33,585 nucleotides of DNA from Bacteroidota bacterium (GCA_005799065.1 SYHW01000063.1:1-33585), one strand, 5' to 3'; numbered from the stretch's first letter, positions 19,220 to 28,694 are shown. Notes: a model not told the origin generated them from the sequence alone. Translations and numbers: made by a program.

Positions 19220-19401
19220 ATATTACAAAGCTAATCTGATCTAAAGTACAAAGCTAATCTGATCTAAAGTACAGAGCTAATCTGATCTTTAGTACAGAGC
19301 TAATGTGATCTATAGTACAGAGCTAATGTGATCTTTAGTACAGGGCAATGTAACCTTTAGTACAGGGCAATGTAACCTTTAGTACAGGGCTTATGTGCCA
19401 T
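19220..19401. repeat. Tandem array of about 8 copies of a 22-23 bp unit (consensus-like wwAGTACAGAGCTAATSTGATCT)
   Basis: Consecutive units read by eye: 19220-19242, 19243-19265, 19266-19288, 19289-19311, 19312-19334 (23 nt each), 19335-19356, 19357-19378 (22 nt each), then a partial/divergent unit to about 19401. Confidence 0.92.
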
Positions 19402-19419
19402 CAGAAAAGAGCAAATGGG

Positions 19420-19581
19420 TCATTTGAAAATGGCACGATAGAGCATAACAAGTAAGGCAAAGGCAAACATGATGATGCTGACTCGGTTAATGCCATGCAT
19501 CATCCGCAGGTTCAAACCAGGCGATGGATTGGTATGGTCCTTTCGAAAGACGCGGATGAAATAGAATAGGAAGGATTTCAT
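19420..19581 (-). CDS. Small (53 aa) predicted single-pass membrane protein
   Basis: Reverse strand reads ATG...TGA: MKSFLFYFIRVFRKDHTNPSPGLNLRMMHGINRVSIIMFAFALLVMLYRAIFK*. Starts 29 nt after the rodA stop on the same strand; below the length cutoff of the supplied ORF track; one C-terminal hydrophobic segment. Confidence 0.65.
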   Translation of the reverse strand: MKSFLFYFIRVFRKDHTNPSPGLNLRMMHGINRVSIIMFAFALLVMLYRAIFK

Positions 19582-19610
19582 GACGGTATAAAGAACAATG
19601 GAGATTAGAT

Positions 19611-20885
19611 TTAGTTTAATCCGGTTCTGCGGCCGCTGTCCAGCCTGAGCATTATCCCGATCATGAGACCAAATGCGATTTGCGATGATCCACCATAGCT
19701 GAGCAGGGGTAGTGGTATGCCAATTACTGGCAGCAAGCCAATGGTCATGCCGATGTTCACAACAATATGCGCAAATAAGACTGAAGCCACACCATATCCA
19801 TAAACGCGACCAAATCGGTTACCCTGCATTTCGGAGAGTTCAAAAATGCGAAAAAGAACGAAGAGATACAATAGTAGAAGAAAGATTGATCCAACGAATC
19901 CAAATTCTTCCCCAATGGTACAAAAAATGAAATCTGTACTCTGTTCGGGCACGAAGTCAAACTTTGTTTGCGTTCCTTCGAGGTAGCCTTTCCCCAAAAG
20001 GCCTCCTGATCCTATCGCAATCAGAGATTGGTGAACATTATATCCTGCCCCTTTCACGTCGTCTACTTTGCCAAGAAGTACGTCAATTCTCTTTTTTTGA
20101 TGGGGTTGAAGAACATTCTCGTAGGCAAACTCGACCGAAGCAATCATTAAAAGCGAGGGAATAATATAGCTAAGTGAACGCAGGAAGGTTTTCCATCGCT
20201 GGCTCGATAATGCTACATAAAGAAATGATAGGCCTAGTACAATTCCTGCAGATATTTTTTCGTCGAATAACAGGGTTAAAACACCCAAAATTAATGCCCA
20301 AATTCCAAGTTGCATGAGTAGTGGAGACATTCCCTCTCGGTAAAGAACCAAAAGAAATGAGGCATACACTAAGGCGCTTCCGGTATCTTTTTGAAGCAGA
20401 AGACTCACCACGGGTAACAAGACCACAAAAAATAGGGTATTCTTAATGGATTGGGAACGAAGTTGGGTGCTTTTCTCGCGCAGTAAAAATGCGATCATCA
20501 GGATGGTGCCTAGTTTCAGAAATTCTCCAGGTTGCAGACCGAAACCACCAATGGAGAACCAAGCACGGGCTCCATTGATTTCATTGCCAACAAAGGCCAC
20601 TAAAATACTGAGGAACAGGAATATCAAATAAAATATGGGGGCTAACCCTTCAAAAAACCGCGCGTCAAGAGACAATACTATAATAATGCATATCCAGGAA
20701 ATCCCTACAAATGCGAGCTGTTTCATGGCGTTTCCACGCTCTTGATTCATCCAATCTTGGCCAGCATCATATACCGATGAATAAATGGTCAGCAAACCCA
20801 GAAGGCACAATGCGATATACGACAACAACAGGGGTTTGTCGACATACTGGAACACGGATTGCTGCCGTCGTGCTGTACCGCTCAT
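19611..20885 (-). CDS. rodA: Rod shape-determining protein RodA (SEDS glycosyltransferase)
   Basis: FtsW/RodA/SpoVE family: GARAWFSIGGFGLQPGEFLKLGTIL, EQSTDFIFCTIGEEFGFVGS, IGIPLPLLSYGGSSQIAFGLMIGIMLRL. Confidence 0.95.
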   Translation of the reverse strand: MSGTARRQQSVFQYVDKPLLLSYIALCLLGLLTIYSSVYDAGQDWMNQERGNAMKQLAFVGISWICIIIVLSLDARFFEGLAPIFYLIFLFLSILVAFVGNEINGARAWFSIGGFGLQPGEFLKLGTILMIAFLLREKSTQLRSQSIKNTLFFVVLLPVVSLLLQKDTGSALVYASFLLVLYREGMSPLLMQLGIWALILGVLTLLFDEKISAGIVLGLSFLYVALSSQRWKTFLRSLSYIIPSLLMIASVEFAYENVLQPHQKKRIDVLLGKVDDVKGAGYNVHQSLIAIGSGGLLGKGYLEGTQTKFDFVPEQSTDFIFCTIGEEFGFVGSIFLLLLYLFVLFRIFELSEMQGNRFGRVYGYGVASVLFAHIVVNIGMTIGLLPVIGIPLPLLSYGGSSQIAFGLMIGIMLRLDSGRRTGLN

Positions 20886-22696
20886 AAGATGTTTGCTTCG
20901 AGAAGCCTTTTTTCCAATTCGGGCCGTTTGATTTCGCCTTTTAGGTATTTCTCAATGAGCAAGCTGGCAATGGGGGCTGCCCAGACACCCCCAAATCCAG
21001 CGTTTTCGACAATGACGGCCAACGCAATTTTGGGGTTTTCTCTTGGAGCATAGCAAACAAAAACAGCATGATCTTTGCCGTGTGGATTTTGTGCAGTTCC
21101 TGTTTTGCCGCAGACTGTGATTCCCTCGATTCTGCCATACGCTGTGGCCGTACCGGCATCCACAACTCGCTGCAAGGCTTCATGCACGACAGCAAAATAA
21201 GGTCTGTCGATCCCGGTTTCAAATTTTTTCCCACGAAAATGTCGTTTATCACTGCCCGAACCGACGCTCCGAACCAGGTGTGGTGCATAGTACCATCCAC
21301 CATTGGCCACAGCAGACATGGAGGTGGCCATTTGAAGTGGACTCAACGCGATTTCACCTTGCCCAATTGATAATGAAATAATCGTATTGGCGCGCCACCG
21401 ACCTTTTCCATGGTATCGATCAAAGTATGCGTTGCGCGGAAGAACACCTTTCGTTTCATTGGGAATGTCTATACCCGTCCTTCGACCGAACGCAAATTGG
21501 TCCATATAATCGCGCCAGGTTTCGTACATTTTAGACGGAGGTGATCCGCTCGAATGGTGATCGATCACGTTTTTAAAAGTCCAACAATAATAGGGGTTGC
21601 AGGAAAACTGAATCGATTCTGTCAGGTCAAGTGCCCCATGAACGTGGGTGCATTTCACCGTGTGGCTTCCCATTCGATAACCACCTCCACAAGGATATCG
21701 TGTCGATGGATTAACTACGCCAAGTTGTTGGGCCACGAGGGCCTGAAATGGTTTAAAAATGGATCCCGGTGGGTATTGGGCCTGAATTGGACGGTTGAAT
21801 AAAGGTTTTAATGAATCGCGAGAAAGGACTTTATAATGTCTTGTTCGCGCCTTGCCTACCATTAAATTAGGGTCATAGCCCGGCGCACTCACCATCACCA
21901 ATATCTCGCCCGATTCAGGCTCAATGGCAACGACACTACCGCGTTTGTTGCGCATCAATTGTTCGGCATATTCTTGGAGTTTAATGTCGATAGACAATTC
22001 TAATTCATGCCCCGGTGTGGCTCCACTGTCGAGTGTGCCGTCTTTATAGGAACCGACAACCCGGTTGTGCACATCCACATAGCGATATCGTATTCCTCTA
22101 AGACCCCTCAAATAGGGTTCATATGTTTTCTCTAGTCCAGCAATACCAATATAGTCACCCGGCAAATAATAGCCCGAAGAAGCGTCAATGTCTTTGTCAT
22201 TGACCTCGCCCGTGTAGCCCAATAAATGACCGGCAATTGGTCTGGGGTAGTATCGTACTGCCCTCGATTCGGCATAAAAACCTGGAAATTCGAACAATCC
22301 CTCCTGTATGGCAGCAAATTCTTCGACACTGATTTGGGCAGCAAAAATGGATGGCTTAAATCGGGAGTGTCGAACGATTTGGTTCATGCGTTCTTCGAAT
22401 GTTTTCCTTTCTATACCCAGGAGTCTACAGAAGGCTGCCGTATCCATGTCCGATTTCACCTGCCGGGGCACCACCATAAGATTGTAGATGGGGCGGTTCA
22501 CCACAACCCGTTCCCTATTCCGATCGAAAATGACGCCGCGAGCGGGGTACACTATTTCTCTGCGTACAGAATTCTGACGCGACCAAATTTCATAAGAATC
22601 GTCGATGATTTGTAGGTAAAATAAGCGCAGCACAAAAATGCTAAACACCACAATGATGCTGATTTGAAGTACGCGTTGTTCTTCGGAAAACTTCAA
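20882..22696 (-). CDS. mrdA: Penicillin-binding protein 2
   Basis: PBP dimer domain, YPPGSIFKPFQAL (SxxK), FSCN (SxN), VCGKTGTAQNP (KTG); overlaps rodA by 4 nt. Confidence 0.95.
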   Translation of the reverse strand: MKFSEEQRVLQISIIVVFSIFVLRLFYLQIIDDSYEIWSRQNSVRREIVYPARGVIFDRNRERVVVNRPIYNLMVVPRQVKSDMDTAAFCRLLGIERKTFEERMNQIVRHSRFKPSIFAAQISVEEFAAIQEGLFEFPGFYAESRAVRYYPRPIAGHLLGYTGEVNDKDIDASSGYYLPGDYIGIAGLEKTYEPYLRGLRGIRYRYVDVHNRVVGSYKDGTLDSGATPGHELELSIDIKLQEYAEQLMRNKRGSVVAIEPESGEILVMVSAPGYDPNLMVGKARTRHYKVLSRDSLKPLFNRPIQAQYPPGSIFKPFQALVAQQLGVVNPSTRYPCGGGYRMGSHTVKCTHVHGALDLTESIQFSCNPYYCWTFKNVIDHHSSGSPPSKMYETWRDYMDQFAFGRRTGIDIPNETKGVLPRNAYFDRYHGKGRWRANTIISLSIGQGEIALSPLQMATSMSAVANGGWYYAPHLVRSVGSGSDKRHFRGKKFETGIDRPYFAVVHEALQRVVDAGTATAYGRIEGITVCGKTGTAQNPHGKDHAVFVCYAPRENPKIALAVIVENAGFGGVWAAPIASLLIEKYLKGEIKRPELEKRLLEANIL

Positions 22697-22705
22697 GTTG
22701 CTGAA

Positions 22706-23224
22706 TTATTTTGATTTATGAGCAGAACCATAGAAGGTGGTATATAGGCCCAACGAGCCCAACAATAGGATAAGTACGCCAGCAAGTGATCGAAGAAATA
22801 TCCAATGGAGTTCACTGAACGCTAAAGCCTCAAAAAAGTAGAGGCTGAATTGATGAATGGCAAATAATGGGATGGTGTAGGTTAAGAAACGCGCCCAGCC
22901 TAAACTATTTAATCGAATGCTTCCGGGGTCGTCGTACCGGCTTTTCAAAAGATACCAACGAACCCAATTTGGGCGAATGTAGGCCATGAATGTGCAGGCC
23001 AGCGCATGATATCCCCAATTTGCCGTAAACGCGTCGTAAGTTAAGCCGTATCCGAAAGCAAAGGTCATAAACAGCCAGGAGGGAAGGCCAACGGGTATAA
23101 TAGCTAAACCAAACACATAAATATATGGAGAAATGAGACCAAACAAGGCCATTTGATCAAGCAAAAGAACCTGTACGAGCATCAATACAGAGAGCCAAGC
23201 TGCATATCGTATCAGATCAATCAT
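22706..23224 (-). CDS. mreD: Rod shape-determining protein MreD
   Basis: 172-aa multi-spanning protein between mreC and mrdA; position and hydrophobic profile fit MreD. Confidence 0.85.
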   Translation of the reverse strand: MIDLIRYAAWLSVLMLVQVLLLDQMALFGLISPYIYVFGLAIIPVGLPSWLFMTFAFGYGLTYDAFTANWGYHALACTFMAYIRPNWVRWYLLKSRYDDPGSIRLNSLGWARFLTYTIPLFAIHQFSLYFFEALAFSELHWIFLRSLAGVLILLLGSLGLYTTFYGSAHKSK

Positions 23225-24170
23225 CGGTTGCTATTTTATCTTCAAGTCGCAGGCGTTCCTCCCTCTTTTTGTAGTCGATGAGATGGACATACTGTACCGA
23301 CCGGAAGTCGGTAAATAAATCTACCCCGATTCGGTAAACACTTTCGCCATCAGGAATTCGGTGGCTGCGCACCCGACCAACAGGTATACCCGGCGGAAAG
23401 GTCAAAGAGTATGCGCTGGTATACACGGTATCACCCTTCTTTACTGGAACATGCATTGGGATGTCGATGAGGGTGGCGCGATTAATCATACCACCCTCCC
23501 AAAATAAGGTGCCAACAGCATCTTTTTTGGCTAAGCCAGCACTTAAGCGTGCTTTGGCATGAATTAATGTGATGATCGTGCAAAAATGCTCAGAAACTTG
23601 GTCGACAATCCCGACCGCCCCTTTGGGGCCAGCAACGCCCATTCTGGGTTTAACACCGTCTCGTGAGCCGCGGTTCAATATCATATAGTTGTGGCGGTGA
23701 ATCGTGCTGTTGCCCACGACCCGAGCGGCAATGAACTTATATTCAGAGGAAGAGTCCGACGCTTTTGGGATGAGGGGGGTTTTTAAAAAGGGCGAGGCAG
23801 TAGCTAAGGCTTGGGATTGCATCGAATCAGGGTTATTGGAGATGTTCGTTCCTGTAAAGAGCGAATCAAAAGATCTAATTTGGGGTAAACTGACTAGGGC
23901 AGCAGAATCAGCCAGTTGATCCTGATACAATCGGGTACGTGCAATGGCTAACTGCTCATTTAACTCTTCGTTGGCGGCTCGTAATCCCCAATAACTTCTC
24001 CAAGCGTTTAATTGGTTGAGCGTGTTTCCTTGAAATTCCACCATGGTTGAACGCCAACGAGAATAATGATAAGGATCGTTACCCACCAGCATTCCAAGGG
24101 AAATAATCGAATAAAGCACAAACAATATGTGCAGCCTGATTCGATATAAGTAGTTCAGTATCGACCACAT
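23217..24170 (-). CDS. mreC: Rod shape-determining protein MreC
   Basis: N-terminal TM, coiled coil, beta domain (AARVVGNSTIHRHNYMILNRGSRDGVKPRMGVAGPKGAVGIVDQVSEHFCTIITLIH); adjacent to mreB. Confidence 0.93.
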   Translation of the reverse strand: MWSILNYLYRIRLHILFVLYSIISLGMLVGNDPYHYSRWRSTMVEFQGNTLNQLNAWRSYWGLRAANEELNEQLAIARTRLYQDQLADSAALVSLPQIRSFDSLFTGTNISNNPDSMQSQALATASPFLKTPLIPKASDSSSEYKFIAARVVGNSTIHRHNYMILNRGSRDGVKPRMGVAGPKGAVGIVDQVSEHFCTIITLIHAKARLSAGLAKKDAVGTLFWEGGMINRATLIDIPMHVPVKKGDTVYTSAYSLTFPPGIPVGRVRSHRIPDGESVYRIGVDLFTDFRSVQYVHLIDYKKREERLRLEDKIATDD

Positions 24171-24177
24171 GGCCGTA

Positions 24178-25200
24178 TTACGTCATCAAGAAGTTGAAGC
24201 GCTCGATATTTTTCAGCGCAATACCTGTTCCACGAACAACAGCCCGGAGCGGGTCATCGGCCACATGAACGCGCAAATGGGTTTTGGCACTGATGCGTTT
24301 GTCAAGTCCCCGGATCAACGCACCGCCTCCCGTTAAATAAATCCCATTCTCATGGATGTCTGACGCCAATTCGGGTGGGGTTATTTCTAGCGCTTTTAAA
24401 ATAGCGCCTTCTACCTTTGTGATCGATTTGTCTAGTGCTTCAGCGATTTCATGATACTCAATGTTGAACTGTCTGGGTATCCCCGAAACCAAATCTCGAC
24501 CGCTAACCAGCATAGTTGGCGGTGGTTCATCCAATTGAGAAAGAGCAGATCCAACCTGGATTTTAATGAGTTCTGCGGTTCGTTCGCCAATCAAAACATG
24601 GTGTTTATTGCGAACATATTCTAAAACATCTGTGGTGAATTGGTCGCCCGCCACACGAATCGACTGATCGCAAACTATGCCAGCCAGAGCAATGACAGCA
24701 ATTTCTGAAGTACCACCCCCAATGTCAATGATCATATTGCCTTTTGGCTCCTCTACGTCGATTCCAATTCCTATCGCCGCTGCCATCGGTTCATGGATTA
24801 AATAAACCTCCCGTCCCCCGGCGTGTTCAGCTGAGTCACGCACAGCCCGTTTCTCCACTTCAGTTATGCCCGAGGGTATGCAAATGACCATACGGAGGGA
24901 GGGGGGGAGCAGTCTCTTACCTGGATTGATCATGGCAATCATTCCTCTAATCATGTTCTCTGCCGCATGGAAATCCGCGATGACCCCATCTTTTAATGGC
25001 CGTATGGTCTTGATGTTCTCGTGCGTTTTCCCATGCATTTGCTGTGCCTGCCGACCAATTGCGATGACCTTATTGCTGCTCCGATCCACCGCCACAATAG
25101 ATGGCTCGTCTACCACAATTTTATCTTTGTGCATGATCAGTGTGTTGGCAGTACCCAAGTCGATCGCTATCTCTTGGGTGAAAAAATCAAATATGCCCAT
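24178..25200 (-). CDS. mreB: Rod shape-determining actin homolog MreB
   Basis: MGIFDFFTQEIAIDLGTANTLIMHKDKIVVDEPSIVA, IDIGGGTSEIAVIALAGIV, LTGGGALIRGLDKRI. Confidence 0.97.
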   Translation of the reverse strand: MGIFDFFTQEIAIDLGTANTLIMHKDKIVVDEPSIVAVDRSSNKVIAIGRQAQQMHGKTHENIKTIRPLKDGVIADFHAAENMIRGMIAMINPGKRLLPPSLRMVICIPSGITEVEKRAVRDSAEHAGGREVYLIHEPMAAAIGIGIDVEEPKGNMIIDIGGGTSEIAVIALAGIVCDQSIRVAGDQFTTDVLEYVRNKHHVLIGERTAELIKIQVGSALSQLDEPPPTMLVSGRDLVSGIPRQFNIEYHEIAEALDKSITKVEGAILKALEITPPELASDIHENGIYLTGGGALIRGLDKRISAKTHLRVHVADDPLRAVVRGTGIALKNIERFNFLMT

Positions 25201-25212
25201 TTATAAATTTCT

Positions 25213-26796
25213 TTAGTGTTTAAAATGACGAAGGCCTGTACAAACCATGGCCATGTCGTGAAGATTACAAAAATCGATGCTCTCCTGATCTCGAAGACTT
25301 CCACCAGGTTGAAGAATGGTTCGAATGCCTTCCGCACAAGCGGCTTCCACTGTATCCGCAAAAGGAAAAAATGCATCACTCGCCATGACCGAACCAGAAA
25401 GATCGAAGCCAAAACTTCGGGCCTTATGAACGGCTTGGCGGAGGGCCTCTATTCTCGATGATTGCCCCATGCCACTGCCAATCAATTGTTGATCCTTAAC
25501 CAACACAATGGCATTGCTTTTGGTGTGCTTCACCAATCGCTCTGCCAATTCAAGATCAAGCAGTTGAGCGGGGGATGGCTTTGCTGTTGTAACCACTTTC
25601 CATTGATTGGGGCTGCTGAGTTGTTCATCACGTGATTGCCACAGAATACCATTAAGAGCCGAGCGCAACGAGTAGGAGGGGAGATCGGTAGAAGTCTGAC
25701 GCAGAAGTATTCTGTTTTTTCTTTTTTGAAGCAAAGCCAAGGCATCAGGGTGGTAGTCGGGAGCAACCAAAATCTCGTAGAAAATTTTATCGATTTCCAG
25801 AGCCGTTTCTAAATCAATAGAAACGTTGGAAGCAATAATTCCTCCAAAAGCAGAAACAGGATCACCGGCTAGGGCTGCTTCCCAAGCGTGCAAAGCACCT
25901 GAACGATGAGCAACACCACATGGATTGTTATGCTTGATGACTGCAAATGAGGGAGATGGCAAATCCGCCAATAAGAAAAGGGCCGAATCTAGGTCTAATA
26001 AATTGTTGTAGCTCAACTGCTTACCACCCATCACCTCAACTACTTCTTGAATATTACCGTAAAAGCGGCCATCTTGTTGTGGGTTTTCGCCATATCTCAA
26101 AACCATCGGTGTAGAAGCAAGAAGATTCTGATGATTGAGCCCGACGGAATCACCCCGCATAATTCCGTCCGAATCACCCCGCACATTTCCGTCCGAATCA
26201 CCCAGTAAATATTCGCCTATGTGTTGGTCATACGCCATCGTTCTTTGGAATGCCGCTGTTGCAAACGTCCTGCGCAGCTCAGATTTTGTGCTGCCATTCT
26301 CTTCTTGCAGCACGCCAATCACTTTTGTATACTGGGTTGATGATGAAACGACCAATACGTCCTCGTAATTTTTGGCCGCAGCCCTCAGCAAGGCTACTCC
26401 GCCCACATCAATTTTTTCTAAGATTTCCTCGTGCGATCGCCCTTCCAAAACAGCCTGCTCGAAAGGGTAAAGATCCACCACCACCAAATCGATTAAAGGT
26501 ATTTGAAATGCTGCGAGATCGTTCAGGTCACTCATGTGCGACCGACGTGCCAGAATACCGCCAAAAATGTATGGGTGCAGGGTTTTGACTCGACCACCCA
26601 ACATCTCGCCGTACGAAGTCAGTTCTTCAACAGCGGTAACTTCCAGGCCATTTTCTCGGAGAAATGCATAAGTGCCACCTGATGCAATCAGTTGAACATC
26701 TAATTTTCGAAGACCATCAGCGAAGGATACAAGACCTTCTTTGCTGTAGACAGAAAGGAGCGCAGACCGGATGAATTTTGAGTTGTTTTGCGGCAT
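25213..26796 (-). CDS. purH: Bifunctional AICAR transformylase/IMP cyclohydrolase
   Basis: ALLSVYSKEGLVSFADGL, SGGTYAFLRENG, GGRVKTLHPYIFGGILARR, LRYGENPQQDGRFYG, IKHNNPCGVA, SDAFFPFADTVEAACAEGI. The ORF-track start (26808) is a TTG inside a promoter-like box; ATG at 26796 preferred. Confidence 0.96.
   Translation of the reverse strand: MPQNNSKFIRSALLSVYSKEGLVSFADGLRKLDVQLIASGGTYAFLRENGLEVTAVEELTSYGEMLGGRVKTLHPYIFGGILARRSHMSDLNDLAAFQIPLIDLVVVDLYPFEQAVLEGRSHEEILEKIDVGGVALLRAAAKNYEDVLVVSSSTQYTKVIGVLQEENGSTKSELRRTFATAAFQRTMAYDQHIGEYLLGDSDGNVRGDSDGIMRGDSVGLNHQNLLASTPMVLRYGENPQQDGRFYGNIQEVVEVMGGKQLSYNNLLDLDSALFLLADLPSPSFAVIKHNNPCGVAHRSGALHAWEAALAGDPVSAFGGIIASNVSIDLETALEIDKIFYEILVAPDYHPDALALLQKRKNRILLRQTSTDLPSYSLRSALNGILWQSRDEQLSSPNQWKVVTTAKPSPAQLLDLELAERLVKHTKSNAIVLVKDQQLIGSGMGQSSRIEALRQAVHKARSFGFDLSGSVMASDAFFPFADTVEAACAEGIRTILQPGGSLRDQESIDFCNLHDMAMVCTGLRHFKH
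26147..26204 (-). repeat. In-frame 24-bp tandem repeat inside purH (8-aa unit GDSDGNVR / GDSDGIMR / GDSVG..)
   Basis: Plus-strand units GAATCACCCCGCATAATTCCGTCC (26147-26170) and GAATCACCCCGCACATTTCCGTCC (26171-26194), then partial GAATCACCCA (26195-26204). Confidence 0.93.
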
Positions 26797-26805
26797 GATA
26801 TTCCG

Positions 26806-26813
26806 CAAAAGTA
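26806..26813 (-). promoter_or_regulatory. Bacteroidetes -7 box TACTTTTG for purH-mre-rod operon
   Basis: Matches TAnnTTTG; 9 nt before the purH ATG (26796). Confidence 0.42.
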
Positions 26814-26876
26814 GGTATTTTCAAGCATCAGCCCGCAGACAAAAAGCGGAAAAATTTGCTGAATAAATGAAAATCT

Positions 26877-28694
26877 TTAGGCGTCCACCAACGACAGACT
26901 GCGCTCCAAAAATCGGCTTAATTCAGCCCCCTTGAGCATGCCTTGAGCCAACAGTGCAAGGTCGTAGCTGTGCCTTATGAGGGACTGTTTTTTGTCTGGA
27001 TCCAGACATCCTGCGATGTGCAGCAAATGAGGATGGGCGGTGTTCAATACCACATCATAAGTTTCCGGCATCTGACCCATGCCAAACGGATGCCCTCCTG
27101 TGGCGGCCATTTCGTTCATGCGCCGCATAAACTCATTTCTGGTGATCATGACGGGTAGATCGTCGGCCGATAATGTAGCCGTTGTTACATTACGTTTTTC
27201 ATCACCCACGGTAAGGGTAAACAACTCTTTGATATCCGTTTCTTGCGCCTCGGATAGGACAGAAGGGGTGTTCTGCTCCTGCGGGATGAGTTGTTCGATG
27301 GGTTCTGAATCTACCCGCTTGAAGCGCACTTTTTCCAATTTCGACTCCTGATGGTTAAGGAAATGGCTGTCGATAACGCTGCCCATTTTAAGAACATCAT
27401 AACCCCGTCGCGTGGCGGCCTGAACATATGCATATTGCAATTCGGGATCTGATGTGTAAAGTATGACCAGGTTTCCGTCTTTGTCGCGTTGGTTGAGTTC
27501 AACCATTTTCTGATAGGCCTCCCAGTCGCGCTGATCGCCGTCGGTACTCGTATACAAACAGAAACCTGAGGAACGCTCGGCAAACTTCTCATCGCTGATC
27601 ATGCCATATTTTACAAATAATTCAAGGTGCTCCCATTTTCCACGGAATCCCTCTGCGTCGTCGCGGTACATTTCTGCTAGTTTGTCGGCTACTTTCTTGC
27701 TGATGTGGCTGTTGATCTTCCGCACATTCGAATCAGTTTGCAAGAAGCTTCTTGAAACATTGAGGGGGATGTCGGGTGAATCCAAGACACCATGCAACAG
27801 CCGCAGATAATCGGGAACAATATCCTCAACAGAATCGGTAATGAAGACCTGTCTGCTATACAGCTGAATCTTATTGCGACTCGGTTCAAATTCCGCTTTT
27901 AGTTTCGGGAAATACAAGATCCCTGTTAGATTGAAGGGGTAGTCGACGTTCAGGTGAATATGAAACAAGGGTTTCTCAGCCAGAGGATAAAGTTCTCCGT
28001 AAAATTTTTGATAGTCCTCATCGATCAATTCGGATGGTTTTTTGGTCCACAATGGCACTGTGGAATTGATTACTTCCTCCTCCAATTGAATGGGCACGGG
28101 TAGAAATCGGCAATATTTGCGCAGAATTTCGCGTAGTTTCCAGGTTTCTAAGTAATCGAGGGCATCTTCGCTCAGGTGAAGGATTACGTCCGAGCCCCTA
28201 TCTGTCCTTTGACCTGCACCAATTTCAAATTCTGTGCTCCCGTCGCATGTCCACCGAACCGGAGTAGCCCCATCTTTAAAGGAAAGGCTTTCAATCTCAA
28301 CTGAATCGGCTACCATAAATGCCGAATAGAACCCAAGTCCGAATGCCCCAATCATGTTGCTGTCCGTCTTTTCGCGGTACTGCTCCATGAACTCAGTCGC
28401 ACCACTAAAGGCGATTTGATTGATGTATTTATCAATCTCCTCGCCCGTCATTCCGATGCCTCTGTCTGAAATGGTGATGGTTTTCTTCTCTTTGTCGATC
28501 TTCACCCAGACCGAGGTGTCGCCTGTTTCACCTTTAAATTCACCGATAGAAGCTAATGCATTCAACTTTTGTGTTGCATCGACCGCATTACTGACCAATT
28601 CCCTCAAAAATACTTCCTGATTGGAATAAAGGGATTTTTTGATGATTGGGAAAATGTTTCCCGTATTGACCGAAATATGTCCTTTTTTTTCCAT
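26877..28694 (-). CDS. htpG: Molecular chaperone HtpG (Hsp90)
   Basis: LYSNQEVFLRELVSNAVDATQKL, ISDRGIGMTGEEI, IGAFGLGFYSAFMVAD, LNVSRSFLQTD. Confidence 0.96.
   Translation of the reverse strand: MEKKGHISVNTGNIFPIIKKSLYSNQEVFLRELVSNAVDATQKLNALASIGEFKGETGDTSVWVKIDKEKKTITISDRGIGMTGEEIDKYINQIAFSGATEFMEQYREKTDSNMIGAFGLGFYSAFMVADSVEIESLSFKDGATPVRWTCDGSTEFEIGAGQRTDRGSDVILHLSEDALDYLETWKLREILRKYCRFLPVPIQLEEEVINSTVPLWTKKPSELIDEDYQKFYGELYPLAEKPLFHIHLNVDYPFNLTGILYFPKLKAEFEPSRNKIQLYSRQVFITDSVEDIVPDYLRLLHGVLDSPDIPLNVSRSFLQTDSNVRKINSHISKKVADKLAEMYRDDAEGFRGKWEHLELFVKYGMISDEKFAERSSGFCLYTSTDGDQRDWEAYQKMVELNQRDKDGNLVILYTSDPELQYAYVQAATRRGYDVLKMGSVIDSHFLNHQESKLEKVRFKRVDSEPIEQLIPQEQNTPSVLSEAQETDIKELFTLTVGDEKRNVTTATLSADDLPVMITRNEFMRRMNEMAATGGHPFGMGQMPETYDVVLNTAHPHLLHIAGCLDPDKKQSLIRHSYDLALLAQGMLKGAELSRFLERSLSLVDA

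Noticed and set aside
19220-19401. Possible CRISPR array
   Set aside because: Units are contiguous with no unique spacers and drift gradually in sequence; no cas genes seen.
25627-25636. ATCACGTGAT palindrome as a parS site
   Set aside because: Has the CACGTG core, but the flanks do not match the TGTTNCACGTGNAACA-type consensus; lies within purH, far from parAB. A genome scan for parS would be needed.
26147-26204. RGDS motif in PurH as an integrin-type adhesion signal
   Set aside because: PurH is cytosolic; RGDS is a by-product of the 8-aa repeat junction.
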